Shown here: positions 24,378 through 32,439 of the stretch, piece by piece
How positions within the stretch are numbered: the stretch's first letter is position 1
Layout: each line of letters opens with the position of its first letter
Assembly (NCBI GenBank): GCA_900542185.1
Contig: UQMZ01000017.1
Coordinates: forward strand, 1 to 64,000
Direction: 5' to 3'
Length of the DNA stretch: 64,000 nt
DNA from: an uncultured Bacteroidales bacterium
Lineage (GTDB): Bacteria; Bacteroidota; Bacteroidia; Bacteroidales; Muribaculaceae
The notes under the pieces: model-generated
What the model was told of the DNA's origin: nothing
The model's input: the letters and a program-made list of their open reading frames with translations, nothing else
Databases searched by the model: none
Made by a program: the position numbers and the translations under genes

Positions 24378-24480
24378 TTTAAAAAGTTGAAAGAGTTGAA
24401 AAAGTTAAGAGGAATGTGAAGACTACACTATTCTCTTAACTTTTTTAACTTTCTAAACTTTCTAAACTTTTTAACTTTCT
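24378..24480. repeat. T-rich palindromic intergenic element, copy B (after recA)
   Basis: The core hairpin is AAAAAGTTAAGA (24399-24410) with TCTTAACTTTTT (24434-24445). Its stem continues inward through GAAT/ATTC and GTG/CAC with single-base bulges around an AAGACTA loop. Flanks repeat TTTCTAAAC and TTTTTAACT. It is related to the element at 5285-5367 and here probably also serves as the recA terminator. Confidence 0.6.
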
Positions 24481-24494
24481 ACACTTTCTTAACT

Positions 24495-24531
24495 AAAACG
24501 CGCTTCCGTCAATATGGCGGAAACGCGTTTT
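24495..24531 (+). terminator. Second terminator after recA, bidirectional type
   Basis: AAAACGCG-C-TTCCG (24495-24508) pairs with CGGAA-A-CGCGTTTT (24518-24531): 13 pairs with one mismatch, A-tract on one side and T-tract on the other. Confidence 0.85.
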
Positions 24532-24552
24532 GCACATTTAAGAAAAAAAGAT

Positions 24553-24560
24553 TAATTTTG
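24553..24560 (+). promoter_or_regulatory. -7 box for membrane protein-lysS-gpsA unit
   Basis: TAATTTTG 65 bases before the ATG at 24626; the -33 element is unclear. Confidence 0.5.
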
Positions 24561-24625
24561 TAACTGAGAAGCAACGACTTGCGGCGCGGAGGGTGTCCTT
24601 AGCGCTCCAATCGTGATATAAAAGC

Positions 24626-25279
24626 ATGAAGATTAAGCAGATATATAACCCCAAGAAGGTATACGACGGATGGTTTGAGAGTTACTTCATCAAGCCGTGG
24701 ATACGTCACTACGCCGACTTTGTGCACGGAGAGAGTGCGGGCGACTGCCTGCGTTCGCTTCTGGCGTGGCTGGTGATGACGCTTGGTCTGGCCGGTCTGC
24801 TTATGGGACTTGTGGGCCTGATGGGTCCGGAGGTAGGCTTCGCGTGCCTGAAATGGATAGGCATCGCCTGGCTCGCGGCCTCGGCGATTCCCTTCATCGC
24901 GTTGCTGGCGCGCACGTTCAACGGTGCCGAGGCGCAGCCCCGACATCCCAAGTTCTTAGGCATCGACTCGCTGACCGTGCTCAGCGCGCTGCTGTTCTTC
25001 ATATTCGGCGTGCTGCTGATGTACACCACCCTTCATTCCGAAACACTTCATGCCCCCGCCGGCACCCCCGAGGATGAAGGGACGGTGCCGACCGACACAG
25101 TCTACGAGGAGGCCCTGTTCACATACCAGAACCCGGTGATAGACACGGCCGCGACCGTGACGGACACGATGACCGACCTGTCCGACCCCGACCTTGTGAC
25201 GCCCGACGAGAGTTTTGATCCCACCATCGAACCCGACCCGTCGAACCCGGCCCCGCAGGATACGGTCAATTACTTCTGA
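24626..25279 (+). CDS. Three-helix membrane protein with acidic Thr/Pro-rich tail, unknown
   Basis: 217 residues. A soluble N-terminal ~43 residues (Tyr/Trp-rich: YDGWFESYFIKPWIRHYADFVHGES) precedes hydrophobic segments at about 46-66, 74-96 and 113-134. The final ~80 residues are hydrophilic, acidic and Thr/Pro/Asp-rich (TDTVYEEALF, DTAATVTDTMTDLSDPD) and probably extracytoplasmic and disordered. No catalytic motif and no family recognised. lysS starts 37 bases after its stop with no visible terminator, so they are probably one transcript; no functional link to lysine charging is evident. Confidence 0.75.
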   Translation: MKIKQIYNPKKVYDGWFESYFIKPWIRHYADFVHGESAGDCLRSLLAWLVMTLGLAGLLMGLVGLMGPEVGFACLKWIGIAWLAASAIPFIALLARTFNGAEAQPRHPKFLGIDSLTVLSALLFFIFGVLLMYTTLHSETLHAPAGTPEDEGTVPTDTVYEEALFTYQNPVIDTAATVTDTMTDLSDPDLVTPDESFDPTIEPDPSNPAPQDTVNYF

Positions 25280-25316
25280 CAACGAATATAAACGAAAACA
25301 AAGGAGATAAGATATA

Positions 25317-26870
25317 ATGGCAAACCATGAACTGAGCGAGCAAGAGATAGTTCGCCGCAACAGTCTGAAAGCACTGCGCGACATGGGCGTCGAGCCCTAT
25401 CCCGCCGCGGAATTCCCGGTGACGGGCCACAGTGCTGAAATCAAAGAGAACTTCAATGACGACGCGGAGGCGCGTCAGGTCAGCATAGCGGGCCGCGTGA
25501 TGTCGCGCCGCATCATGGGCAAGGCTTCGTTCATGGAGCTGCAGGATTCCGAAGGCCGCATCCAGGTGTATGTGAGCCGCGACGACCTCTGTCCCGGCGA
25601 GGACAAGGAATTGTACAACACGGTGTTCAAGAAACTGCTGGACATAGGCGACTTCGTGGGCATCACCGGCGAGGTGTTCCGCACCAAGACGGGCGAGATT
25701 TCGGTACACGCCCGCTCGCTGACGCTGCTCAGCAAGAGCCTGCGCCCGCTGCCCATCGTCAAGATGAAGGACGGCGTGGCATACGACGCCTTCACCGATC
25801 CGGAGCTGCGCTACCGCCAGCGCTACGTGGACCTGGTGGTGAACCCCGGCGTGCGCGACATTTTCATCAAGCGCACCAGGATGTTCAACTCGATGCGCCA
25901 GTACTTCAACGAACACGGATTCTTAGAGGTGGAGACTCCCGTGCTTCAGGCCATCCCTGGCGGTGCGGCGGCACGTCCGTTCATCACGCACCACAACGCG
26001 CTGGACATCCCCTTGTACCTGCGCATCGCCAACGAGCTGTATCTGAAGCGCCTTATCGTGGGCGGCTTCGAAGGTGTGTACGAGTTCAGCCGCAACTTCC
26101 GCAACGAGGGGATGGACCGCACCCATAACCCCGAGTTCACCTGCATGGAGATATACGTGTCGTACAAGGACTATAAGTGGATGATGAACTTCACGGAGAA
26201 GATGCTGGAGAAGATAGCGCTGGACGTGAACGGCACCACCAAGGTACAGTTCGGCGACCATGAGATAGACTTCAAGCCCCCGTATCCCCGCGTCACCATG
26301 CGCGACGCCATTCTGGAGCACACGGGCTTCGACATCGACGGCAAGAGCGAGGACGAGCTTCGCGACTTCGCCCGCAACAACGGCATCGAGGTGGACAACA
26401 CCATGGGCAAGGGCAAACTCATAGACGAGATTTTCGGCGAGAAGTGCGAGGGCAAGTATATCCAGCCCACATTCATCATCGACTATCCGGTGGAGATGTC
26501 GCCCCTGACGAAGCGTCACCGCGAGAATCCGGAGCTGACCGAGCGTTTCGAGCTGATGGTGAACGGCAAGGAGCTGGCCAACGCCTACTCCGAGCTTAAC
26601 GACCCGATCGACCAGTACGAGCGCTTCGTGGAGCAGATGAAACTGGCCGACAAGGGCGACGACGAGGCCATGGTGATAGACGCCGACTTCATCCGCGCGC
26701 TGGAATACGGCATGCCTCCCACATCGGGAATGGGCATCGGCATGGACCGTCTGGCCATGCTGATCACCGGCCAGTCCACCATTCAGGAGGTGCTTCTGTT
26801 CCCGCAGATGCGCCCCGAAAAGAAACAGCAGAGCACTGACGCCCCGCAGGAGGAAAACCCCAAAGCATAA
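25317..26870 (+). CDS. lysS: Lysyl-tRNA synthetase, class II
   Basis: 517 residues, typical of LysS. The N-terminal OB-fold anticodon-binding domain (VSIAGRVMSRRIMGKASFMELQDSEGRIQVYV) spans about residues 55-150. Class II motifs: motif 2 FRNEGMDRTHNPEFTCMEIY and motif 3 GMGIGMDRLAM. It charges tRNA-Lys. The C-terminal ~15 residues (KKQQSTDAPQEENPKA) are a hydrophilic tail. gpsA follows after 6 bases, in the common Bacteroidales order lysS-gpsA-pgi. Confidence 0.97.
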   Translation: MANHELSEQEIVRRNSLKALRDMGVEPYPAAEFPVTGHSAEIKENFNDDAEARQVSIAGRVMSRRIMGKASFMELQDSEGRIQVYVSRDDLCPGEDKELYNTVFKKLLDIGDFVGITGEVFRTKTGEISVHARSLTLLSKSLRPLPIVKMKDGVAYDAFTDPELRYRQRYVDLVVNPGVRDIFIKRTRMFNSMRQYFNEHGFLEVETPVLQAIPGGAAARPFITHHNALDIPLYLRIANELYLKRLIVGGFEGVYEFSRNFRNEGMDRTHNPEFTCMEIYVSYKDYKWMMNFTEKMLEKIALDVNGTTKVQFGDHEIDFKPPYPRVTMRDAILEHTGFDIDGKSEDELRDFARNNGIEVDNTMGKGKLIDEIFGEKCEGKYIQPTFIIDYPVEMSPLTKRHRENPELTERFELMVNGKELANAYSELNDPIDQYERFVEQMKLADKGDDEAMVIDADFIRALEYGMPPTSGMGIGMDRLAMLITGQSTIQEVLLFPQMRPEKKQQSTDAPQEENPKA

Positions 26871-26876
26871 ACGGCG

Positions 26877-27878
26877 ATGGACTCGATGGGCAAAGTAGCG
26901 GTTATAGGCAGCGGCAGCTGGGCCACGGCATTGGCCAAGCTGTTGCTGAACAACTGCAGTCGCATCGGATGGTATTTCCATCGTCAGGATCGCATCGACG
27001 AGTTCATTCGCAACGGCCGTAACCCTATGTACCTTACCGACGTGGAGTTCGACACGCACCGCATCGACTTCACTTCGGACATCAACGAGGCGTGCGGCAA
27101 CGCCGACACGCTGCTGATAGTGGTGCCGTCGCCCTATCTGCTCCAGACCCTGGACGGCATCACGGTGGACATCAGCGAGAAGAACGTGGTTTCGGCCGTG
27201 AAGGGCATTGTGGGCGACACGGACATGATTGTCACGGACTTCATGCGCGAGCGCTTCGGCTGCCGCGAGGACCGCACCTTGGTGATAGGCGGCCCGTGCC
27301 ACGCCGAGGAGGTGGCCTTGGGACGCCTGTCGTACCTGACCATCGGATGCCATGACGAGACGCGCTGCCGCGACTTCGCCGGCCTGCTGGCGGGAAAGAA
27401 GATGCGCACCATCCTCAGCCAGGACGTGAACGGCATCGAATATGCCGCCGTGCTCAAGAACGTGTACGCCATCGCCGCCGGCATAATCAGCGGCATGAAG
27501 ACCGGCGACAATTTCCTGGCCATGACAGTGTGCAACGCCATCCGCGAGATGGAACGTTTCGTGGACTCGGTGTCTCCCGTGCCGGGCCGCGACATCTGCC
27601 GCTCGGCCTACCTGGGCGACCTGCTCGTAACCGCCTATTCCAAGTTCAGCCGCAACCACTTCTTCGGCTCCATGATAGGCCGGGGCTACAGCGTCAAAGC
27701 CGCGATGATGGAAATGGAGATGGTGGCCGAGGGTTACTACGGCACACGCTGCATACACCGGATCAACCAGAACGGCCCGAAGGTGGACATGCCCATCCTC
27801 AACGCCGTGTACCGCATATTGTACGAGAATGAAAAGCCCGCGCAGGCCATCAAGCCGGCGGCCGCCTCGTTCACGTAA
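26877..27878 (+). CDS. gpsA: Glycerol-3-phosphate dehydrogenase (NAD(P)+)
   Basis: 333 residues. N-terminal Rossmann motif VAVIGSGSWATALAKLL, then VVSAVKGI and VIGGPCHAEEVALGR, and the catalytic Lys in AAVLKNVYAIAAGI. It reduces dihydroxyacetone phosphate to sn-glycerol 3-phosphate for phospholipid backbones. The ATG at 26877 is used; an ATG three codons later (26886, MGKVAVIG) is equally possible. It starts 6 bases after lysS, so it is cotranscribed. Confidence 0.95.
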   Translation: MDSMGKVAVIGSGSWATALAKLLLNNCSRIGWYFHRQDRIDEFIRNGRNPMYLTDVEFDTHRIDFTSDINEACGNADTLLIVVPSPYLLQTLDGITVDISEKNVVSAVKGIVGDTDMIVTDFMRERFGCREDRTLVIGGPCHAEEVALGRLSYLTIGCHDETRCRDFAGLLAGKKMRTILSQDVNGIEYAAVLKNVYAIAAGIISGMKTGDNFLAMTVCNAIREMERFVDSVSPVPGRDICRSAYLGDLLVTAYSKFSRNHFFGSMIGRGYSVKAAMMEMEMVAEGYYGTRCIHRINQNGPKVDMPILNAVYRILYENEKPAQAIKPAAASFT

Positions 27879-27985
27879 GTTAATAATCGGTAAAAACACG
27901 CCCTGACGCGGATTGAGACCGTGCCGTGGGTGTTATTACTGATACACATTGACATTGAAATTACTATTGTATAAAAAACATAATT

Positions 27986-29293
27986 ATGAGAAGCATTGAA
28001 TTGAACATCGACGATGCGAAATACTTCGCCGAAAAGGAATATGAGGCACTGGGTGCCGAGGCAACGGCAGCACTGACTACACTGGAAGAGGGCACAGGCG
28101 CCGGCAACGATTTCCTGGGCTGGCAGAAGCTTCCGAGCGAAATGCCCGCCGAACTGGTGGAGCGCATCGAAAAGACGGCTGCACGTCTGCGTCAGAACTG
28201 CGACTACGTGGTATGCGTAGGTATCGGCGGCTCCTACCTTGGCGCCAAGGCCGTGAACTCCGCGCTGGCCGACAACTTCGAGTTCTATTATGCACCGAAT
28301 CCCGGCGAGCCCAAGGTGCTGTATGCCGGTCAGAACATCAGCGAGGACTACACCGCACAGCTTGAGAAGCTGCTGACAGGCAAGCGCTTCGGCATCATCG
28401 TGATTTCCAAGTCCGGTACAACTACCGAGCCGGCCATCGCCTTCCGTATCCTGAAGGAGAAGCTGGAGAAAGAGCAGGGCAAGGATAAGGCCAAGGACCT
28501 GATCGTGGCCATCACCGACGAGAAGAAAGGCGCGCTGCGCACCATGGCCACCAACGAGGGCTTCGAGACATACGTGATTCCCGACAACGTGGGCGGACGT
28601 TTCTCGGTGCTGACTCCCGTAGGCCTGCTGCCCATCGCCGTAGCCGGCCACGACATCAAGCTGCTGCTGAAGGGCGCCGCCGACATGGAGAACACCACCC
28701 TGCACGCATCCCCCTCCAACCCCGCGCTGACATACGCACGCCTGCGCAACGCATTGTACCGCAGCGGCAAGAAGATAGAGCTGCTGGTCAACTTCGACCC
28801 GCGCCTCCACTTCTTCTCGGAGTGGTGGAAGCAGCTGTACGGCGAGAGCGAGGGTAAGGACGGCAAGGGCATCTTCCCCGCAAGCGTAGACTTCACCACC
28901 GACCTGCACTCCATGGGACAGTGGATACAGCAGGGCGAGCGCAGCATCTTCGAGACCGTGATCTCCGTGGCCAAGCCCAGCGTGGAGCGTCGCATCCCCG
29001 AGGACAAGGATAATCTGGACGGCATCAACTACCTGGCCGGCAAGCGCATCGACGAGGTGAACAAGATGGCCGAACTGGGCACCAAGATGGCCCATGTGGA
29101 CGGAGGCGTGCCCAACATCCGCATCGAGATCGAGCAGGTGGACGAGTACAGCCTCGGACAGCTGATCTACTTCTTCGAGAAGGCCTGCGGCATCAGCGGC
29201 TATATGCTGGGTGTCAATCCCTTCAACCAGCCCGGCGTGGAGTTCTACAAGTCCAACATGTTCAAGCTGCTGAAGAAACCCGGCTACTGCTAA
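27986..29293 (+). CDS. pgi: Glucose-6-phosphate isomerase
   Basis: 435 residues, the short bacterial type. Seen: VGIGGSYLGAKAVNSAL (phosphate-binding loop), VISKSGTTTEPAIAFR, DNVGGRFSVLTPVGLLP (PGI signature 1 region), and GINYLAGKRIDEVNK. It interconverts glucose-6-P and fructose-6-P. A 107-base gap separates it from gpsA, so it may have its own promoter, but no consensus was identified. A strong terminator follows. Confidence 0.96.
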   Translation: MRSIELNIDDAKYFAEKEYEALGAEATAALTTLEEGTGAGNDFLGWQKLPSEMPAELVERIEKTAARLRQNCDYVVCVGIGGSYLGAKAVNSALADNFEFYYAPNPGEPKVLYAGQNISEDYTAQLEKLLTGKRFGIIVISKSGTTTEPAIAFRILKEKLEKEQGKDKAKDLIVAITDEKKGALRTMATNEGFETYVIPDNVGGRFSVLTPVGLLPIAVAGHDIKLLLKGAADMENTTLHASPSNPALTYARLRNALYRSGKKIELLVNFDPRLHFFSEWWKQLYGESEGKDGKGIFPASVDFTTDLHSMGQWIQQGERSIFETVISVAKPSVERRIPEDKDNLDGINYLAGKRIDEVNKMAELGTKMAHVDGGVPNIRIEIEQVDEYSLGQLIYFFEKACGISGYMLGVNPFNQPGVEFYKSNMFKLLKKPGYC

Positions 29294-29376
29294 GACGCGC
29301 GGGAGGCGACGGCGGAGCTGAAGCTCCGAGCCGAAACCAACCCACACGACACAAAGCAAAAGCAACACAAAAGAAA

Positions 29377-29410
29377 GCCTCGGAGCTGCATGCTCCGGGG
29401 CATTTTTTTT
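29377..29410 (+). terminator. Terminator of pgi (usable on both strands)
   Basis: A 10-bp stem, GCCTCGGAGC (29377-29386) with GCTCCGGGGC (29392-29401), then A and eight T. On the minus strand it is followed by TTTCTTTTG, so it may also end the META lipoprotein transcript. Confidence 0.88.
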
Positions 29411-29414
29411 ATTT

Positions 29415-29459
29415 CGGGATCAATCAGGATTAATCGGGATCAATCAGGATTAATCGGGA
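29415..29459. repeat. Perfect 20-bp tandem repeat, about 2.25 copies
   Basis: CGGGATCAATCAGGATTAAT at 29415-29434 is repeated exactly at 29435-29454, with CGGGA beginning a third copy. It lies between the pgi terminator and the convergent META gene. It shares the words AATCGGGA and CAGGATTAAT with the repeats at 6856-6924 and 13601-13665. Confidence 0.8.
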
Positions 29460-29473
29460 CGCAACCTGCGCGA

Positions 29474-30244
29474 TTAGCGCGACAGCTTCAGGACCATGTC
29501 GTTGCGGGCGTTGTAGAAGCCGAGTGAACCATCGGCCAGACGGCCGTAGCCGGTCACTGTGGGGAGCAGGCGCGACAGCGCTTCCTCGGTGCTCATGTCT
29601 GGACATGCCATGCGTGTGGACATCGCGTCGCCGAACGAAATGGCGGTGTAGTCGGTGGTGAAATCACCCGACAGGTTGTTGCAGCCGGTCTCGCAGAAGT
29701 ATTTGCCGTTCTTGTCGAACGTCACGGTGCGCGGTTCGTCGGCGGTCTGCTTCACGTCCTTGCCGTCAAGTTCGGTGATGCGCCATTTGCCCTCCAGCGT
29801 TGCGATGGAATAGTCCTGGTATCCCTTGCGAAGCACCATCACCTTGTTGCCGCCGCAGGTCAGGGCCACCTCGTTGGCCTTGCGCAGACCCACATAGCCT
29901 GTAGTGTTTTCCAGCGCACGCTTCATGGCGTCCTCGGTGCTCATGTCGGGACATGCCATCATGGTGGAGGCTCCGCGACTGAAAGTCAGGTTACCCGCCG
30001 GCAGATCCTTGTTGAAACCGCACATCAGCCGGTTGCAGCCGGTGGTAGCCACGGCCCTGCCGTTCACCACGTCGAACGATATGGTGGGACCCTGGCCGTC
30101 GGCTCCGGGTGTCACGGCGTTGCCGTTTACGCTTATTACATTCCATTTTCCCGACAGACCGCCCAGATCGATGGTCCGGGTGCTGCAGCTCGTCGTCAAC
30201 ATCAGCGCGCACAGCGCCATTCCGATTGTTATGCTCTTTTTCAT
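29474..30244 (-). CDS. Lipoprotein with two META (HslJ-like) domains
   Basis: 256 residues. Lipobox MLTTSC at the end of an 18-20 residue signal. Two META domains in tandem: residues ~28-125 (GKWNVISVNG...TTGCNRLMC...MMACPDMSTEDAMKRAL) and ~150-250 (GKWRITELDG...ETGCNNLSG...RMACPDMSTEEALSRLL). Each has the paired cysteines of the family (GCN and ACPDM). The duplication is internal. META proteins are envelope proteins tied to stress or drug tolerance (HslJ), with unclear biochemistry. It lies downstream of the TPR lipoprotein gene but separated by a terminator. Confidence 0.88.
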   Translation of the reverse strand: MKKSITIGMALCALMLTTSCSTRTIDLGGLSGKWNVISVNGNAVTPGADGQGPTISFDVVNGRAVATTGCNRLMCGFNKDLPAGNLTFSRGASTMMACPDMSTEDAMKRALENTTGYVGLRKANEVALTCGGNKVMVLRKGYQDYSIATLEGKWRITELDGKDVKQTADEPRTVTFDKNGKYFCETGCNNLSGDFTTDYTAISFGDAMSTRMACPDMSTEEALSRLLPTVTGYGRLADGSLGFYNARNDMVLKLSR

Positions 30245-30328
30245 CTTTTTTTCTGGATTTTATGTGTTCTTTATTGTGTGTTCTCTATATAGACAATGCA
30301 ACTCCGCAAAAGGTTGAATCGGGGTATG

Positions 30329-30358
30329 AAAAAAGAGAAGCGACCGAAGCCGCCTCTC
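30329..30358 (-). terminator. Terminator of the TPR lipoprotein gene (minus strand)
   Basis: Minus strand: a 10-bp stem (GAGAGGCGGC / GTCGCTTCTC, two G-T pairs) closed by a C(TTCG)G tetraloop, then six T. UUCG loops are exceptionally stable. Confidence 0.88.
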
Positions 30359-30386
30359 CTTATATCTAATAAGTTATGCTTTCCGA

Positions 30387-32084
30387 TTACTGGATGTACG
30401 ACAGGTTGAGACCTGTGAACTCCATGTCGTTCTGTGCGCGCTTCAGCAGCGACGGGTCGAGCTTGACGGCCTGCTTCAGGTTCTGAATGGCGCTGTTCTG
30501 CGAGCCGGTACGTGCTGCGGTCACGGCCTTAAGGTAATAGGTGGTGGCGTTGGGAGCCTTGATGTCTTCCAGAATCTTGTTGGCGGCGGTGTAGTTCTTG
30601 GCCAGGATGTTTGCGACTGCGGCGTTGTTGGTCTTGGCGTCGCCGAAGGCGTTGAGGGCTTTCTGCAGGTCTCCCTGGTTCAGATAGTACGTACCCATGG
30701 CGTCGGCGCTCTCGGGCACGCCTGCGGCTGCGCCGAAGTATTCGTTAGCCTTGCTCATGTCGTTGTTGATCATGGCTACCAGACCCATGTTCATCATCGG
30801 CTCCTTGGCCTTGGGGTTGATGCGGAGGGCCTGCTGCCAGTTGGCTGCGGCGCCGCTGTAGTCGCCGGCAACATACTGGGTGTCGCCCAGGTTGTTGAAC
30901 GCGCGGTAATCCTCGGGATGCAGCTCGGCGGTGCGGTTGTACACTTCCATCTTCTTCATGTTGTCGTTGGTAAGGGTGGCAATGTACAGCATCTCGTCGA
31001 CGGTCAGCTTCTGGGGATCGTTGTTGAACAGGTTGACGAGTTCCTGATCGGACTTGCCGATGGTATTGATCGTGGCCATCACGCGGCTGTAACGCAACTG
31101 GGGCAGGATCTGGTCGGCCAGCTCGTCGAATACCGACGACAGGTTGCGGATCTCACGCTCGCGGTCCTGGGGATCGGGATACATGCGGAGCACGGACAGA
31201 ATCAGGTCCTTGTCCTGGATGTTGCTCTTCTCCACCAGCTTCTCGAATCCTTCCCAGTCCTCGGGGGTGAAGCTGGAGGTCAGCTCGCCGAATTCGGTGA
31301 TGCGGTCCTTCTTCAGCTGGTTCTCCATATAGCTGGTGGTGTTCTTCTCGCGCTTCTCGGCCAGGCTGGTGTTGAATTCCAGCGAGCCTTCGGGGCTGGC
31401 GAACGAGTTGATGGTGATGCCGGCTATTTCCTGATTGGCGGCCTTGTTGGCTTCCATCAGCTTTTTGTTAAGGTCGATGTAGTCGGCCTTGTCGATCTGG
31501 TTGCTGCGGATGTTGGCCTGGTTGATCAGGAAGTGAATGTCGGCGCTGTATTTCTCGGTGATCACCTTCTGGAAGTTGTCCTTGGCTACGGCGGGAGTCA
31601 CGCTCTTGCCATTGGCCAGTGTGGAAGTGGCTATTACGCCGTAACCCACCTTGACGCGGGGCAGCTTATAAGTCTTGCCTTTCTGGTCGACGTTGAAATC
31701 CAGATACAGATCGGAGTGAGCCATTTCGGGACGGTAAGGAATGGTGAAGGGAATGGTCACCATGCCGCCGTTGACGTAGCTTACCTCCTGGCCGTTGGCG
31801 CGTACATCCTCGCCCTGGAACACTACAGGAGTGGCCGTAGCCTCGCTTGTGGCGCCAGCGGCGGTCCACTGCAGCACGGGCACTGCCGTTACCTTGGCGT
31901 TCTTAACCATGAATTTGGCAGGAATAGAACCCTTGATGGTGCCGGGCACATTCTGTCCGACCGTCTCCAACGGTGTCGGAACCGTCGTGAAGTAATCACT
32001 CTGGAACTGCTGTAGCTTCTTGCTGCAACCCCCTGCTACCAGGGCGCATCCTACGGCAGCCACCATTAATACACTTTTGTTCAT
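30387..32084 (-). CDS. Outer-envelope lipoprotein with OmpA-like middle and C-terminal TPR repeats
   Basis: 565 residues. Lipobox VAGGC after MNKSVLMVAAVGCAL. The N-terminal third is a beta-rich region. Around residues 175-260 is an OmpA-like segment (ADIHFLINQANIRSNQIDKADYIDLNKKLMEANKAAN...ITINSFASPEGSLEFNTSLAEKR), where the usual G(Y)xxPxG word appears as SFASPEG. From about residue 370 several tetratricopeptide repeats follow (YRAFNNLGDTQYVAGDYSGAAANWQQAL). Likely a peptidoglycan-tethered scaffold at the outer membrane. It has a near-consensus promoter at 32210-32240 and a stable terminator. Confidence 0.82.
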   Translation of the reverse strand: MNKSVLMVAAVGCALVAGGCSKKLQQFQSDYFTTVPTPLETVGQNVPGTIKGSIPAKFMVKNAKVTAVPVLQWTAAGATSEATATPVVFQGEDVRANGQEVSYVNGGMVTIPFTIPYRPEMAHSDLYLDFNVDQKGKTYKLPRVKVGYGVIATSTLANGKSVTPAVAKDNFQKVITEKYSADIHFLINQANIRSNQIDKADYIDLNKKLMEANKAANQEIAGITINSFASPEGSLEFNTSLAEKREKNTTSYMENQLKKDRITEFGELTSSFTPEDWEGFEKLVEKSNIQDKDLILSVLRMYPDPQDREREIRNLSSVFDELADQILPQLRYSRVMATINTIGKSDQELVNLFNNDPQKLTVDEMLYIATLTNDNMKKMEVYNRTAELHPEDYRAFNNLGDTQYVAGDYSGAAANWQQALRINPKAKEPMMNMGLVAMINNDMSKANEYFGAAAGVPESADAMGTYYLNQGDLQKALNAFGDAKTNNAAVANILAKNYTAANKILEDIKAPNATTYYLKAVTAARTGSQNSAIQNLKQAVKLDPSLLKRAQNDMEFTGLNLSYIQ

Positions 32085-32209
32085 AGACTATGATTTGTTT
32101 TAAACGTTCTGTCAATTATCCATCGTCTGCATGCAGTCGCCACGCTCCATGCAATGCCTGCTTTGAGCGTCGTTTTCCCCTTTTTTAACTTATATACACT
32201 AAGGGATGG

Positions 32210-32240
32210 TAAAGATACAGAAAATTCACGAACCGACAAA
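32210..32240 (-). promoter_or_regulatory. Promoter for the TPR lipoprotein (minus strand)
   Basis: On the minus strand TTTG (32240-32237), a 19-base spacer and TATCTTTA (32217-32210), one base off TAnnTTTG. The leader is about 120 bases and contains ACGCTC...GAGCGT and GCATG...CATGC pairings. Confidence 0.6.
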
Positions 32241-32339
32241 ATCAAACATACCCTTAAGCCAAAATTTCTCGTTGATAACCCTCGTTGATAACGAATATTC
32301 TCATAGGCTATATTAAAAATCCTATCGTTTCGTCAGTAG
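32241..32339. other. AT-rich intergenic DNA before the PUL
   Basis: About 100 bases of AT-rich sequence with a direct repeat of CTCGTTGATAAC (around 32270 and 32281). No gene or clear promoter seen. Confidence 0.4.
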
Positions 32340-32435
32340 TGGCGACTGGCTGTTGGCGCGCCTTATGTCCATCAGCGCGCCGTCCGCGACCAGTTCTACA
32401 CCACCATCCTCTCCTGGCTCCGCACACACTTCTGA
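32340..32435 (+). pseudogene. Possible 3' remnant of a lost gene
   Basis: Directly after a TAG, 31 codons of GC-rich, normal-looking coding sequence end in TGA. The predicted end is VRDQFYTTILSWLRTHF, which reads like the amphipathic last helix of an alpha/beta-hydrolase-type enzyme. It has no start codon of its own and is preceded by AT-rich non-coding DNA. It ends 4 bases before the regulator's stop on the opposite strand, exactly at the PUL edge. The parent family is a guess. Confidence 0.4.
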
Positions 32436-32439
32436 CCCG

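Noticed and set aside
25923..29368. Long minus-strand open frames (over 500 codons) opposite lysS, gpsA and pgi
   Set aside because: Shadows of codon bias opposite well-identified housekeeping genes; no domains or start signals.
29415..29459. CRISPR array
   Set aside because: Head-to-tail 20-bp repeats without spacers and no cas genes nearby.
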